The notes below the pieces were generated by a model. The model was not told the DNA's origin. It ran no database searches and saw only the letters and a program-made list of their open reading frames with translations. DNA of 64,000 nucleotides, taken from contig JAWZYU010000011.1 of NCBI GenBank assembly GCA_038380435.1, positions 77,869,501-77,933,500 of the forward strand, read 5' to 3'. The stretch is from Ryuthela nishihirai. Its lineage: Eukaryota; Arthropoda; Arachnida; Araneae; Heptathelidae. The position numbers and the translations under genes are program-made. This document shows, piece by piece, positions 33,301-44,997 of this stretch; positions within the stretch are counted from its first letter, which is position 1; each line of letters begins with the position of its first letter.

Positions 33301-33866
33301 ATGAGATTAACAGACGAATAGGTATTGCTGCCGGGACTTTTAAGAATCTATGGAGATTGTGGTGAAATAGGCGTATACACCTAAAGACTAAAATTAGACT
33401 GTATAATAGTTTGGTTCTTTCTAGAGTTAGTTATGGTAGTGAAACTTGGACGCTGTGTAAACAAGATAACAGGAAACTAGATGCTTTTGATTCTAGATGC
33501 TTACGCAGTATCTTGGGTATTAGGTGGTTTAACTTTGTAACTAATGATGAAGTTAGGCAAAGGAGTCTGCAACCTCCTTTAAGCAGCATATTGTGCAGAG
33601 AGAGACTCCGCTGGTTTGGCCATGTTGCCCGTATGGATAATTATAGATTGGCAAATAGGGTTATGAACAGTGTGCCTAGAGGCCTCAGAAGGAGGGGGAG
33701 AACTAGGATGCGGTGGGCAGACAATGTCAAACAGGACCTTGTTAGAATTGGTGTGCAGTGGCCAGATGCAGTAGATGTAGCTCAGGATAGACTTGCTTGG
33801 AGAACTAAATTGCACGGTCTGGTTGGACCTCCGTAGCCCATGGCTGCCTGAGGATGATGATGATGA
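30311..33866 (+). mobile_element. RTE-type LINE, copy 3, slightly 5'-truncated
   Basis: Begins about 110 bp inside the family 5' end (ATCCGACCCCGCC) and runs to CTGAGG(ATG)n at 33850-33866. It lies in intron 1 of the GPR107-like gene in the sense orientation. Confidence 0.87.
30670..33836 (+). pseudogene. RTE ORF: endonuclease + reverse transcriptase (copy 3)
   Basis: The longest endonuclease frame here (30670-31983, 437 codons) includes an N-terminal extension of about 85 residues upstream of the GTWNVRTLHR motif. It has LGLQETRW, GDFNAKVGTD, MIDYILINSKWASS and GSDHYLV, so all catalytic endonuclease residues are kept. A CAA-to-TAA change stops it at 31981-31983. The frame then continues (32077-32478: SPGVDEI linker), shifts (32466-32999: GFRSGRGC, DFKKAFDSVD, SGVRQGCILSPFL), is interrupted at 32997, and has LDYADDLALFAND before 33108. 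The C-terminal domain is open at 33411-33836. About four lesions in total. Confidence 0.88.
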
Positions 33867-34309
33867 GGTACAGTAGTAAAAATGTTACTCATATACTTCG
33901 ACATGGACACTCTTGTGTCCCCCCCCCCCCTTCTCTTCTGAAACCAGTCTTGTACATATATAACTAATGGAATGTTGAAGTTTATAACACTTTGTGAGGA
34001 GCTTTCTGAACTGCACAAATATGTGTATGAACCAGGGCACATTAAGCAATTGGGAGACCTGGAGTTAAGTTCCAAATGGGTGCCCTGGAACAGTTCTAAA
34101 TAAGGGCCTTAGAGCTGTGTTCTAAATGGAACCCCTTTATCCTTCTAAACTGAAAATTGAACTACTTATGTAAAATCATTGAATAATGTGATAAAAAAAA
34201 AACGTATTACTTTAAAACAAGCAAAAAAAACAAAACAAAAACGGGGTGTCTTGTAGGTCAGGAGAAGTAATGAAACTAAAAGACTAACATATAAAGAGTC
34301 AATTCTATA
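33867..34309. other. Unassigned DNA with a C-run
   Basis: Contains a C-run near 33920. No gene recognised. Confidence 0.5.
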
Positions 34310-34311
34310 AT

Positions 34312-34381
34312 AAATAAATAAATACCCCCTCAAGCAGCTGCTTGCCACAGAGGTCTGACAGGAGCCCATCAGTTTATATGC
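34312..34381 (-). repeat. SINE1 3'-end fragment with target-site duplication
   Basis: Only the last 70 bp of SINE1 (tail and core). Flanked by CAATTCTATA on both sides (about 34300 and 34383), so it inserted already truncated. Confidence 0.85.
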
Positions 34382-35211
34382 CAATTCTATACTGCAACAT
34401 AACACTTTGTGCCTATTGCATTTAAAAAACTATTACTTTTAATCTTCAATTTTTTTAGCAAATTTCCATTTCAATGCGTAATTAAAAAAAACAAGTATTA
34501 ATATCAAAATAATCTTGCCTAAATCTATTGCTTATGAATTTTCCCTTAATAATAAATAAGCTCTATTGCAATAGTAATTAAAATTATTAAATTAGATAAA
34601 GAATTGCTTTGGAAAAAATTTAAATTTTGTTCCTTAAAAAATTACCATTAAATAACATTATTGGGTAAACACTTGAAAATTTTGGATTTTAATGGATATA
34701 ATTTTTAATTGCAACACGATTATTTTTAAATATATTTTTCATTATGGAGAGTTTAATCATTATTCCCGTTGTATCTCTGAGAAAGATTCTAGTTTATTGT
34801 ATTTGATTAGCCATCTGTTTGATTCTTTACCATATAACTTTGACCAGCCCTCATGTGGCACGTTCTGAAGCTTCCTATGCACGCTTGCTAACATAGAGAA
34901 ACGCAGAAATCGGCAGGCATTCTCATTACGTAGACGCCGGTACTACAACATGTAAAATTTGTAAATGAAAAGAAAAAAAGCTGCTAAATACTTTCAGATA
35001 TTCCACCCAATAACTCATATTAAAACAATATTTAAAAAAGTTATTTTTAATTTTATTTATTTTAAAAAAGTAATCAATAAAAAAATATATTACTATAATA
35101 CACTAATAGTTATTTATAACTAGCAGTAACCATTCATTTCATTATCTCAAGCCACTAGAACAAGCTACACATGCTCATTACAACTGCCATACTTACTCCC
35201 ATATGAAAAGG
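34382..35211. other. Very AT-rich DNA without recognised feature
   Basis: No coding content or repeat family recognised. Confidence 0.5.
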
Positions 35212-35603
35212 TGTGGGGATGGCTCAGTCAGTAGCACACCAGGCTCATAATCTGCAGTTCCCAAGTTCAAGTCCCAGCTGGATCAGCATTGAGATTTACG
35301 TTTGCAAAACTCCCCGCCCTACCCACAGTCAGTAGGTGACACCGATGGGCTTGAAAAAGCTTCCGTCCGTCATATGGGACGCTATGCCATAGCCCCATAT
35401 GCAGGAAAGCCATACCCTATGCATATTAAAGAACACGCTGGATGGCCTTGATCTGTCTTCCAACAAGGCTACATCTGTCTTCCAACAGCTGTTCCAGTGT
35501 ATCCCCTCCCCCATCCTTCTCTGAGCCTTCGGGGTTCTTATGACCTGGTCATTTAGTTTATTGTGTGCAAAAAAGTGCCATGCAGAAGTAAAGCAACCCA
35601 ATG
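35212..35603 (+). repeat. SINE2, full length, diverged
   Basis: tRNA-like head (GGATGGCTCAGTCAGTAGCA, GGTT-to-AGTT change in the B box), body and GTGCCATGCAGAAGTAAAGCA tail. An older copy than those at 17.6 and 28.4 kb. Confidence 0.88.
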
Positions 35604-38479
35604 CACATGCAAAAACTTCAAACTTCCTTTTGCCAAACATTTATCCACCCACACCCACTGCGACATTAGAATCCTCTGAAAACCCACCATATAAGTTTCC
35701 CTAAAAACAATTCTCCTAAAACCCTAATACTCCATAAGAAACTTTTTAATTTTTACCACTTCATTTCCCCACTTTCGAAACTTTTGCCATTTTTTTTTAC
35801 ATACTCCCATCAAAACACCTGTTATATCCTATGTGCGTAAACACAAATATGTGATTAAAAATATTTCTGACCACTTCCCCTTCCTCCCCTCAAACCCTCA
35901 CTTCAAAGAACTTAAACATTCTCCTCCACACCTAGCCACAAAAAAACACCGAACTCCCACCTCCAAATAATCTGGCCATAGCATTACACAACAGTTGACT
36001 AACACTTTCAACAGCAGCCATCCTAATATTAAATAATTTCAATTTATAAATACCTTAAATAACTTATTATTTATCATATTTAACTAAATTTAAAAAAAGA
36101 GGTGGAGGAATTAATTACCCCTTTTCTGCCTATTATAAAAACTCCTTGTAAAAAATATATATACATACCCACTTACCTGTGACCATTCCTACCAAACCAT
36201 CCAAGCAAGAATGACAAAATATCCAAATCTAAACATCTGATTACATCAAATCACACATGACTTCACGTTACCTACCCAAAAGCAAATCATAGAACCATAA
36301 GCCATCAACACCCACAGTTACTCTAATGTTATGTATGTACATCATACTTTATGCTTCAACATCATATGTTTTTTCCTGAGCAACACTATATGTTGGTTGA
36401 GGACCATGATCAGCCACCTGGCAAAAAATGCATTAGATAGTTTTTTTTCTGGTACTTTATATGTAACACAAAAATTTTGAGTTTAAAAAGAAGCATCTAT
36501 CATTATGTTCTTTTTGGCATATTGTCACTTTACAGTGTCTTCACTAGCTCATAATGCAAGTTTTCTTCATAGAATATTGATTGTAATGTGCTGTTGCTAG
36601 TTGGTTTTTTTTTTCATTCTGTTTCGTATCTAGCATTAAATTTTTTATGTCAGTAATTTAGGGAATTTTTTTTAAAGTTTATTGAGGGGACAAAAAATGT
36701 TGTGTCTGCTAGTTTGCTAGTTACCACTAGGGGGCAGATGAATAACATTCTCTTCATCATGATCTGGACCACTTTGTAAAAGGGGCCTTGGCCCCTTTAT
36801 CATCTGGTTCACAAGTGGACAGTAAGAATATTCATGATACAAAACCAACTAGTTCCGCCTGAGGCACTACCAGTATAGGGAATTGCCATGTTACCACTAT
36901 CTACGGTCAGGGGCAAGACTATACCATATAGATACAGCTCATCTCCGACTATCCTATGGTGAACAGTCCTATAGAAGGAAAGCTCATCCATTGGTCAAAA
37001 CCTAAATTTAATCTGTGCCCCAGTTAGCCACAAATAAGGATATGTAGATCCAAGTTGCCTCGGCTCCCATGGTGGGAACTCTTAGTCGGGCCCAAGTTTT
37101 GGGGCCCTGTCCAACCTGACGGACCAAGTCAGTCAGCAGGGCCCTGAACAACTCCCCTGAGTCTCTGAGATGGAGGTCTTAGTTTGTCCAACCGGGTCCC
37201 AAACCGCTCAGCAGAACCTTCGACCTCAAGGTCTTAGCTTGTCCAACCTGCGCCCAAACCGGTCGTCAGTGCCTTTGACCTTAATGGGCCCTCAAGCCCC
37301 CCCCCCCACCACATCAAGGTGGTTCCCTGTTGGGGGGGGGGGGGCAGAAGCTGACAACCAGTAATGTATGGCAATCCCGATGTTCCGCTATACAAGGCAG
37401 CACTACCTCTTGTGGGAGTTGCCATGAAACCACAGTCCACTCACTAGAGAACCTTCTGTTCTGCCTGCTGTTGCTGTTTGAGACCTTGCGAAGAGAAAGA
37501 CCTTTTTGTTGTTTAAACAAGTCTGATGAGATAATCATTGAGGTGCAGCAAGCGGTCTTTTCGAATTTTGATCATTGCCCAGTAAGCCACAAATAACTCA
37601 CTGAATTTTGTCCAAATCTGTTTCAAACCAGATAACAGATGGTAATTTTTGAATTTAGATTGCCAAACTTTAGATGGTAATCCTAACTTTTAGAACGGAT
37701 GTCTTCCGCGGTGGAGACTCTCAGGCTGTCCCGTCGATGAGCCACGCCTAATCGGGTCGATCAAGCCCTTTCAGCATGCCACAAGCAGACAGGTGGTTTG
37801 GCAAAATACAATGTATCACTATGTTGCGTAAAAAAACAAGATGATTGCATTGTAAATACTGCCATCCAAACTCCCGCCCCCTAGTGGTGATTGCTGGAAA
37901 CAAAAGAAAATTTCTCTCATAAAGAAAATTAATACTAAATATTCAACAGAATTAAATAAGTACATAGAAATAGCAGATTATCAATAATATTCTACTAAGT
38001 TGTACAGAAAATGACTTAAATCTCATATTACAAGCCACTGAAGGTACAGTATAAGAAAAATACACCGAAAAGAATTTAATGATAATGTTTATTTCTAAAT
38101 ATAAAATGTTCCCAGCCAAATTAACTGTAACTAGGACAGTTACTCTTAACTGTGCATATCACTAAACATTGAATATTACTTAAGCATTTTAACAATGCCA
38201 AAGCCACCTTATTCAGCAGTGTATATCACTAACCAAGAGCTGTTTCTCCCATGCTTTAAGATAAAAAAAAAAACCTCCAAAAAATATATAATCACATTGG
38301 ACACAATTATTTAGACTACATTATAACTAAACAACAAATTTTTGTTTCTCACTCAGACTGAAAGATCCCAAAAATATATAATCTCATCAGAGAGAACAAT
38401 TTCAAAAACACAATTAAAAACACCTTTTTAGAAAGAGTAAATAAGTTTTAGTGCATTATAATAATAGCTCAGAAAATAA
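35604..38479. other. Long stretch without a gene; small repeats
   Basis: No exon or transposon ORF recognised. It holds CCACTAGGGGGC-type words in inverted orientation (about 36725 and 37870), a short imperfect tandem of GGTCTTAGCTTGTCCAACC-type units (about 37170-37280), and a C11/G13 hairpin (37297-37344). Confidence 0.5.
37297..37344. repeat. Poly-C / poly-G hairpin
   Basis: C11 (37297-37307), then ACCAC…GGTGGT, then G13 (37332-37344). The two runs and the inner ACCAC/GTGGT can pair. The G-run could instead form G-quadruplex-like structure. Confidence 0.7.
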
Positions 38480-39777
38480 TTAAAATAACTGAAAGTTCAC
38501 TGTCATTGAGCAATAAAATTTTGAAGTTTATCCTTCAATCTTATTTGCATATTAAAAAGAGGGATGGGGGTGGCTCAGTTGGTAGTGTGCCAGGCTCATA
38601 ATCTGTAGTTCCCAGGTTAGAGTCCCAGCTGGGTCAGTGTTGAGATCTCCACAAAATTCCCTGCCCTGCCCACGGTCAGTAGGGGATACCGATGGGCTTG
38701 GAAAGGCCGCTGTCTGTCGGATGGGACGTTAAGCCGTGACCCCATGTGCGGTAGAGCCATACCCTGTGTGCACGTTAAAGAACATGCTGGATGGCCTTGA
38801 CTGGAGGCTACCATCTGTCTCCCAACGCTGTTCCAGTGGGTCCCCTTCCACAACCTTCTCTGAGCCTTTGGGGTCCATGTGACCTGGCCATTTAGCCCAT
38901 GGTGTGCAAAATAGTGCCGCTCAGAGGTAAAACAACCCACCCATATTAAAAAGTTTTCAGGAGCAACCTCGGAAGCTTTTTTGGAGAAAGGATAGTGCTC
39001 TGTTTTCAGGGAAGTTTCACTGTGTGGTGACATTAGGGCTGTTAAAAATTTCTTTCCGCATTCTCTGAAGGTTGATTCCCATGTGTTGGTTGCAGGTGGG
39101 GACTGGTCACTGATTCTGAGCAGGCAACATTTGCTAGATCCATATCTTGCATTCCTTCCTGTGCAAATCAGTCTGCAAATTACTCAGACCTCCCCCCCTC
39201 CCCCCCCAAAAGAAAATTAATGATATTTTTAGCTCAGCTCCAAATTTGAAGAAAATTATAAAAAGGGACAGAGACAAATATAGCCTCCTTCAAAAATTGG
39301 GCATATACAGATTTCCCCTATATTTGCTGGATAATTCTGTTATTTATTATATCAGAAAAACTATACCTTCTCTAGGAGGTTCACACAACTTCTCTAGGAG
39401 GCATCAGACAGATGTCAGCCAAAACAAACCAGCAACTACCACTGCTGAGAGGGCAATTCAACTCACAGACTGACAGCATGCAACACTGCTAGCAAGTGCA
39501 TCCACTTGCTGCGGAATCATCATCTGCTAGGTTATTGAAATAATGACCTGGTCTGTCCCCACCTGCAACCAAGACACTGGAATCACAACATTTGGAAAGA
39601 CATTCATAACAGACCTAATGTCACCACATAGTGTCACTTCACTGAAAATGGAGTGCTGTCCTTGCTCCAAAATGCTTCTGAGTTTGCTCCTGAAAACTTT
39701 TTAATATGCAAATAGTTTGAAGGATCAACTTCGAAATTTTATTGCTCAACAACAGAGAACTTTGCTATTTTAACAGC
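38480..39777. mobile_element. Long-inverted-repeat (foldback/MITE-like) element, with SINE2 inside
   Basis: Left arm 38480 to about 39115 (interrupted by SINE2) and right arm about 39535-39777 are inverted copies: GAGCAATAAAATTT, GCATATTAAAAAGTTTTCAG, GGTTGCAGGTGGGGAC and the segments between match in order. The arms are about 240 bp with a non-coding spacer of about 420 bp. No transposase. A second copy of one arm lies at 50016-50275 and a third fragment at 28911-28944, so this is a dispersed family. Confidence 0.85.
38560..38941 (+). repeat. SINE2, full length, inside the foldback element
   Basis: Head GGTGGCTCAGTTGGTAG, anticodon loop CTCATAATC, tail TGCCGCTCAGAGGTAAAACA. Perfect 12-bp target-site duplication CATATTAAAAAG at 38548-38559 and 38942-38953. 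Confidence 0.93.
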
Positions 39778-41221
39778 TTTAACTAGAGCATATAGCTAAA
39801 ACAACAGATTTTTGCATTGCATTAAAAAAAGCCCCCCAAAAAATTGTAATCTTATTGGGGACAACAATTTTAAATATAGTATATTGCTAAACAACAAATT
39901 TTCATTCTATACTCGATAAAAGCCCCCAAAAATATATAATTTCATAGGAGAAAATTTTAATCAGAGCATATCACTAAACAGTAACAGGTAGAGAAAAAAA
40001 AAATATCAAATCAAAGAATAAACCAGGGGGCAAATTCCCTGTCTATGTGTTTGTGTGCTGTATGCCCCCTTTTTAAAATGCTAGTAAGGGTAATAGAGGC
40101 AAGAATTATTTGTATTCACTTCAAAAGAAGATAGGACACCAATTTACCTACTCAAGATTGCCAGCACCTCATCTTCCTTTGAAGTGAATACAAATTCAGT
40201 GACTGATTGCACCATCAATATGCTTTAGTTTTATGTTCTACTTTTTAAAGTAAATATGGGAAAACAGGAATTTTTCAATGTATTTATATTGATTGATTTG
40301 TATATCATATTACCTAAATATTAGTAACAGGCCATTTGCATTGCCTACATATGCAAAATGCAAAAATATCAGTCTGCATGGGTCAAGTTCAATTAGTGAT
40401 GCTCTAGAAATAGAAGTCCATTGCCCCTCATTCATTAATCCTTAACATGCGTTTTTAGAGCAAAACTCACTCTGGTGACTGGGTTAATTTTGAAATGCTT
40501 CCAACAGAAAAAAAACACCTTTAAAATCTTATAGTGAAATAACTAATAGACAGAACTAGGTCATGTCATATATTTAATGTTTATATAGAGGATAACGTGA
40601 TGAGTTATTATCACATTTTGATCAGAAACTGTCCTTTATGTCATCGAATGTTTCCAGAGTGTTTAATAGAGAAATCTGGTCATTTGTTTCAACCCTATCA
40701 ATTTTATGTTTTTTGATGCTGAATAACTTTTGCTCTTGTACATATGAAAGGTGCCTATTCCACCGAGGATGGAGGTGGGGGCTGAAAAAACACATATCCA
40801 CTTGGATGATGGTGAATGAAAGGATATTGCAGTTGATAATTTTAGTAACTCAAAGGATGCCAAGGTTCCTTTTACCTATCATCCTACTGCGTTTCGCATT
40901 GACATTTATCAGTTTGTGGATTTGTCAAAACAGTTGTTCTACCATATCTTTTTAAATGCAATAGGGAAAATGATTATGTGTCAAATGAAACCTTGTAATG
41001 CGGGAAGCACCTATATGAAAACCCCCCAATTATTCCCCCTCCCCCTAAAAAAGGGAAAATATGAAAATTATTCTTCCACTATATCTCCAGAATGTGAGTG
41101 CAAAAGTAACAAGCTATCTGAATGAAAGCGGGGAGTGTCATAGGCTACAAAAAAATTAACTCCCCATGCATTTACTCACCAAAGAAGTGTGTGTGTGTGT
41201 GTGGGGGGGGGGGATATATGA
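39778..41221. other. Unassigned DNA with a hairpin at 40109-40194
   Basis: No domain in the open frames. A perfect 17-nt inverted repeat TTTGTATTCACTTCAAA (40109-40125 against 40178-40194), extended by GAAGAT/ATCTTC, is the only structure. A (GT)n-G10 tract lies near 41185-41211. Confidence 0.5.
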
Positions 41222-41458
41222 AAATGTCTTCAGTGAGAAAGGGGAACCAGTGGGCTCAGAAAGTTTCATCGTATGGGACTTAAATCCAAGGGACCATGTG
41301 CAAGGTAGACATGACCTGTGCATGTTGGCCTTGATGGGAGGCTTCTATCCATCTAATGTTTCTTCAGTAATACCTTAACCTCCTCTAAACCTTTGAGATC
41401 TGACCATTTGGCCCATTGCTTGCACAAAAGTGCTGCTTAGAGGTATAAAACAACCAAC
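41222..41458 (+). repeat. SINE2, old and diverged
   Basis: Body words remain in order: GTGGGCTC, CATGTTGGCCTTGATGGGAG, CCATTTGGCCCATTG, GTGCTGCTTAGAGGTATAAA. The head is missing. Confidence 0.75.
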
Positions 41459-41689
41459 TAACAAGCAACAATATTGGTCAGGGTCTTAACTTTTTTTCAG
41501 GTCATGAATCTCTTGCAGCAATACGGGGAGGCCTCATACCCCCCATCAATTCTCCTCTCACTCTGATTTACAGGTTACCTTGCTTGGCATATGTATATAT
41601 GAAAATAAAATAAAAAAAAACTCACCCCTGCCATTTTTTCTCACTCCTGGTTAAGAATCCTTTATTTAGACCTTTAATTTACCATCTAC

Positions 41690-41818
41690 CAATCAATCAG
41701 CACTTTGAAGTTGATTCAAATTTTAGAGGAAAAATTGTCTTGAGCCAGGTGGGATACGAACCCACAACCTCCTGATAACATGTCAGGTGCTCTGGACCAC
41801 TGAGCTACCAGCCGCTGA
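41690..41818 (-). repeat. SINE3, tRNA-derived
   Basis: On the minus strand, a tRNA-like head GGCTGGTAGCTCAGTGG (A box) and GTGGGTTCGTATCCCACC (B box and T-stem) at about 41744-41815, then a body CAAGACAATTTTTCCTCTAAAATT ending near 41690. The extra body and the second copies (29518, 41952) argue for a SINE, not a tRNA gene. Confidence 0.7.
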
Positions 41819-41951
41819 TCAAGATCTCCTCTAATTAACGCTATGAACATTTCCTATTATGTCACATATAGGTGCTATTCAGGCAATCTAGCCACAAGCG
41901 GCTTTCTATTTGCCATATAGATGGAAAGCATGTCTACAAGTATGCTAGTGA

Positions 41952-42114
41952 TAAATGATGAAATAAACTCGACATATTCAATATCTACCAATAAATCAGC
42001 ACTTTGAACTCAATTCAATTTTAGAGGAAAAATTGTTTCTCTAAAATTTGAATCGGCTTCAAAGTGCTGATTTATTGGTAGATATTGAATATGTCAAGTT
42101 TATTTCATCATTTA
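41952..42114. repeat. Palindrome made of inverted SINE3 3' ends
   Basis: Arms 41952-42026 and 42039-42114 pair almost throughout (TAAATGATGAAATAAACT against its inverse, AATATCTACCAATAAATCAG, AAAGTGCTG). The inner part of each arm is SINE3 tail; the outer part is the same flanking DNA on both sides. Confidence 0.85.
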
Positions 42115-43163
42115 ATTTACCATCATTTACATTTTTCCATTAAAAGCTTATTTAAGAAGTTTCATATAACCATATCTGATATCTTATTAGCATAACATGG
42201 ATCTTTTCCTAATAAATTGGGATAGAGTTGGTTCTGTACATGATGTCAATGGACAGCTGCATCCCAGGATACCAAGATGAGCATCTTGGTGACCCTTTGT
42301 AGTGAATATATATCAACATCATTTTGGTGACATCTTAATGGTTAGTTTTTATCTTAGCTACTTAAAATTAGAGATATTAAAATTTACTCTAAAGGGCAAA
42401 TATGTGTGGGAGAGGAAAAGCATGGGGAGCAACTCATTTCTTTAGTTAGAATTGGGATTTAGAAATTAAGAGCTTGAGCTCAGGTAAACTGTTTAACTAG
42501 GCTCAAAAATCATGATTAGTTTTTCATATACAATTTTTCATATCCAAAGAGTTGTTCATAGAAAAAAATCAATGTGTCCATTTTAATGATCTTTATTTAT
42601 GACCAAAAGAACAAGAATATACAAAAATAATTTTTTAAATATTTTACTGAAATTCAGCATTTATATTATAATGTAAAAACTGTCCCAACAGTTGCAGAAT
42701 TCTGAAACTCAGAAAGTAGTAATAAGGAACATAAAAGAATAATGATTTATATATATATTTTGTCATGATGAACACATAAAAAGAATGATGCTTCTGAAAT
42801 GTTGCAAAACAGTTCTTGTATTTTCCTATGAGATGCAGCAAAACATTTCTTGCTGTTTTCTGTGAGATATAGCAAAACTGTTTTTTGTGTGTCAGCCACC
42901 ACTTATCTTCAATATTATTGTATATAGTTACTATTATATCCATAAATGGCACCAAATTCCAACTGGTCTACACTTTGCAAACTACAAGACCAAAGGCTTC
43001 CTGTATTTTAAAAAAAATTCTAAAAATAATGTACATTTTTAATGTACAGTGTCTGAAGGGGTTAACTGATCACTGTCATTAATTTCTGTGTAAAAACCTT
43101 TTTGCATTTTTAATAGTTTTTACTGCATTTAATCTTGCTAACCTTTAGTATTTATTTCTTTAG
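42115..43163. other. Intron 1 DNA without recognised repeat
   Basis: AT-rich. A polypyrimidine tract and AG lead into exon 2. No other feature. Confidence 0.5.
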
Positions 43164-43271
43164 AAAGATGTAAGAAAATATTTTAGTGTCACTACCTTTG
43201 GCTTTCTGAGTAATGGAAGACTAGAAGTCACCCTTAATCGCCTGTCATATAGTTCATCATACCTTGGTGTG
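43164..43271 (+). CDS. GPR107: GPR107/GPR108-like protein, exon 2 (luminal domain)
   Basis: A 36-codon exon between a pyrimidine-rich acceptor (…TTCTTTAG, ending at 43163) and a GTAAGC donor at 43272, phase 0 at both ends. It encodes KDVRKYFSVTTFGFLSNG followed by RLEVTLNRL and a Ser/Tyr-rich turn. This matches the family hallmark KDDVR…L-x-TFGF-x-x-x-G-x-[ML]-x-V-x-[VL] at the start of the mature luminal domain of GPR107. The reading frame is intact, and exons 1, 2 and 3 read through in one phase. Intron 1 is about 15.9 kb and contains RTE copy 3, an LTR, several SINEs and a foldback element. Confidence 0.75.
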
Positions 43272-44990
43272 GTAAGCATTTCTCTTTTAATCAGAGGAGT
43301 TAAACTATTGTCATACAGTAACAAATATGCATAATTGAAATAAAAAGGTTAAAATTGCTATGTAAATTTAGTGAAATGTTATACGAACTGCTACTCTAAC
43401 CTTAGGCATAATGTGACTTCTAATGCATTCTCATTATACAGTTGAAAATGCATATGCACATAAACAAGTCCTGAAGGACTGGTGGCTCTTTAGTGTCGTG
43501 TGTTAAAATGTTGTTCATCAGTAATGTTTTTCAACTTCTGGGGTGTGAACTCAAAACTTGAGAAGTCAATAAATGTTCTGCTGGTTTAGCTCATTGAGCA
43601 TTCCATGTGATGGGCATCTGTGAAACTCCATGTTCATTTATGTAATGTAGGTCTTCACTTTTATTCAAGCTTTTACCAAACTTGTTGGCTACTATAACTC
43701 TGAATACAGCACTTATATTGATAGCATATAATCACTGTTGAGTACAATAATCAGTTCAACTAAGCAGTCCATTGCTTCAAGTTCATTAAATATTTAAGTG
43801 GAACATGGATTTGCAGTAGTGGTCTAAGATTTTATGAGGTTCTCTTACTTAGAATCTCAGGTTTATCAAAGCTCCAAGCAGAATGATATCAAAAAGCCCT
43901 TTTAATATATAATGCTCCAAATTGTTTGCAGGAATGCATTATCACAGGAGGCAGAGGCCAAAACTGAGGGTCTAGAGGTAAGTTGTCGCAAATTTATTTT
44001 GAAATTGTATTTGCATTTCATTAATTTGACACATTTTATTTAATGCAAGCAAATTGAAGACAGTTTACTGCAATAATAATATTTTGCAAAAATAGATGTA
44101 GCAATATGAAGTGTTAATTGCAACCATAGTAATAAAATCTGAGTCACACAACTAATAATTTATCTTTGTACTAAGATTTTTACCCAACAGTAATTTTAAA
44201 AACCATACAATAAAATCTTGCCAGAAGGCCCAAGCAGTTGCTTGCTTTGCTTATACTTAAGAATCCTATTGCTATTTGTAACAAGAGGATATTTTCCCCA
44301 GCTAGAATTGTCACTTTTTCAAATTAAGCAATCTGGAGATATTTGAAAAATGTTCCTCCTAGTTCGGAGATATTTCAATAGATTACTGATAATTACTGAT
44401 GATCAGATGTGCTAATAGGAGCATCAAATCTGGAAAGGCATTAATGGAATGCTAATTTTTTAAATGAAAAATAAATATCTATGCTTACTCCTGTTTGTAA
44501 CTATACAGATTATTCAATTACCTTTGAAGTCGATTGGCCAACAATAAAACCACCATACTAATTAAAGCAGCAATTTTGATTAACAAACAGTTAGTAGAAT
44601 GCATTTTTTTCCTGTATAATTTACCTTCACAGACTGACCTGTACTGAAGCTGATATCAAAATTTAGTTCAGTACTCAGCCAGCCTTTAGAAGCTACTGTC
44701 ATTCAATTTTTGTCACACCATGTTTTACATATAAAGGAAAGAGGAAAGGTGGGGGGGGGGCATGCCCTCTGTGCCTGGCCCTGCTCTGGTCTAATTTACA
44801 GTTCTTACCATAATTGCCAATTGGCACTTACACTTAAAACACAATTTATAATGCACCATACTCATCCACAAATCTGCCCTACTCTGCCTAGAATCACAAA
44901 TTTGCCCTACTCTGCTAATGAATAATGTGGCGAGCCAAAACCCCTTTCGCTGGCTATAAATAGTCAGATACCTACCTGTTATATAGCATA
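43272..44990. other. Intron 2 DNA without recognised repeat
   Basis: No coding content that fits the gene. A segment near 43931-43976 has splice-like borders but contains an in-phase stop. A G10 run lies at about 44751. Confidence 0.5.
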
Positions 44991-44997
44991 CTTGTGA

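Noticed and set aside
36809..37596. Clustered short open frames on both strands near the G/C-runs
   Set aside because: Low-complexity and repeat-derived; no domain, no splice context.
40638..41125. Open frames of 105 and 69 codons
   Set aside because: No domain, no conserved motif and base composition like the surrounding intron.
41744..41815. tRNA-like sequence on the minus strand
   Set aside because: It continues into a SINE body, and related fragments lie at 29518 and 41952, so it is the head of SINE3, not a tRNA gene. The same applies to the heads of SINE1 and SINE2.
43931..43976. A segment between TTTGCAG and GTAAGT that looks like an extra exon of the GPR107-like gene
   Set aside because: In the required phase 0 it contains a TGA, it would interrupt the conserved exon 2-exon 3 continuation, and its sequence fits no family block.
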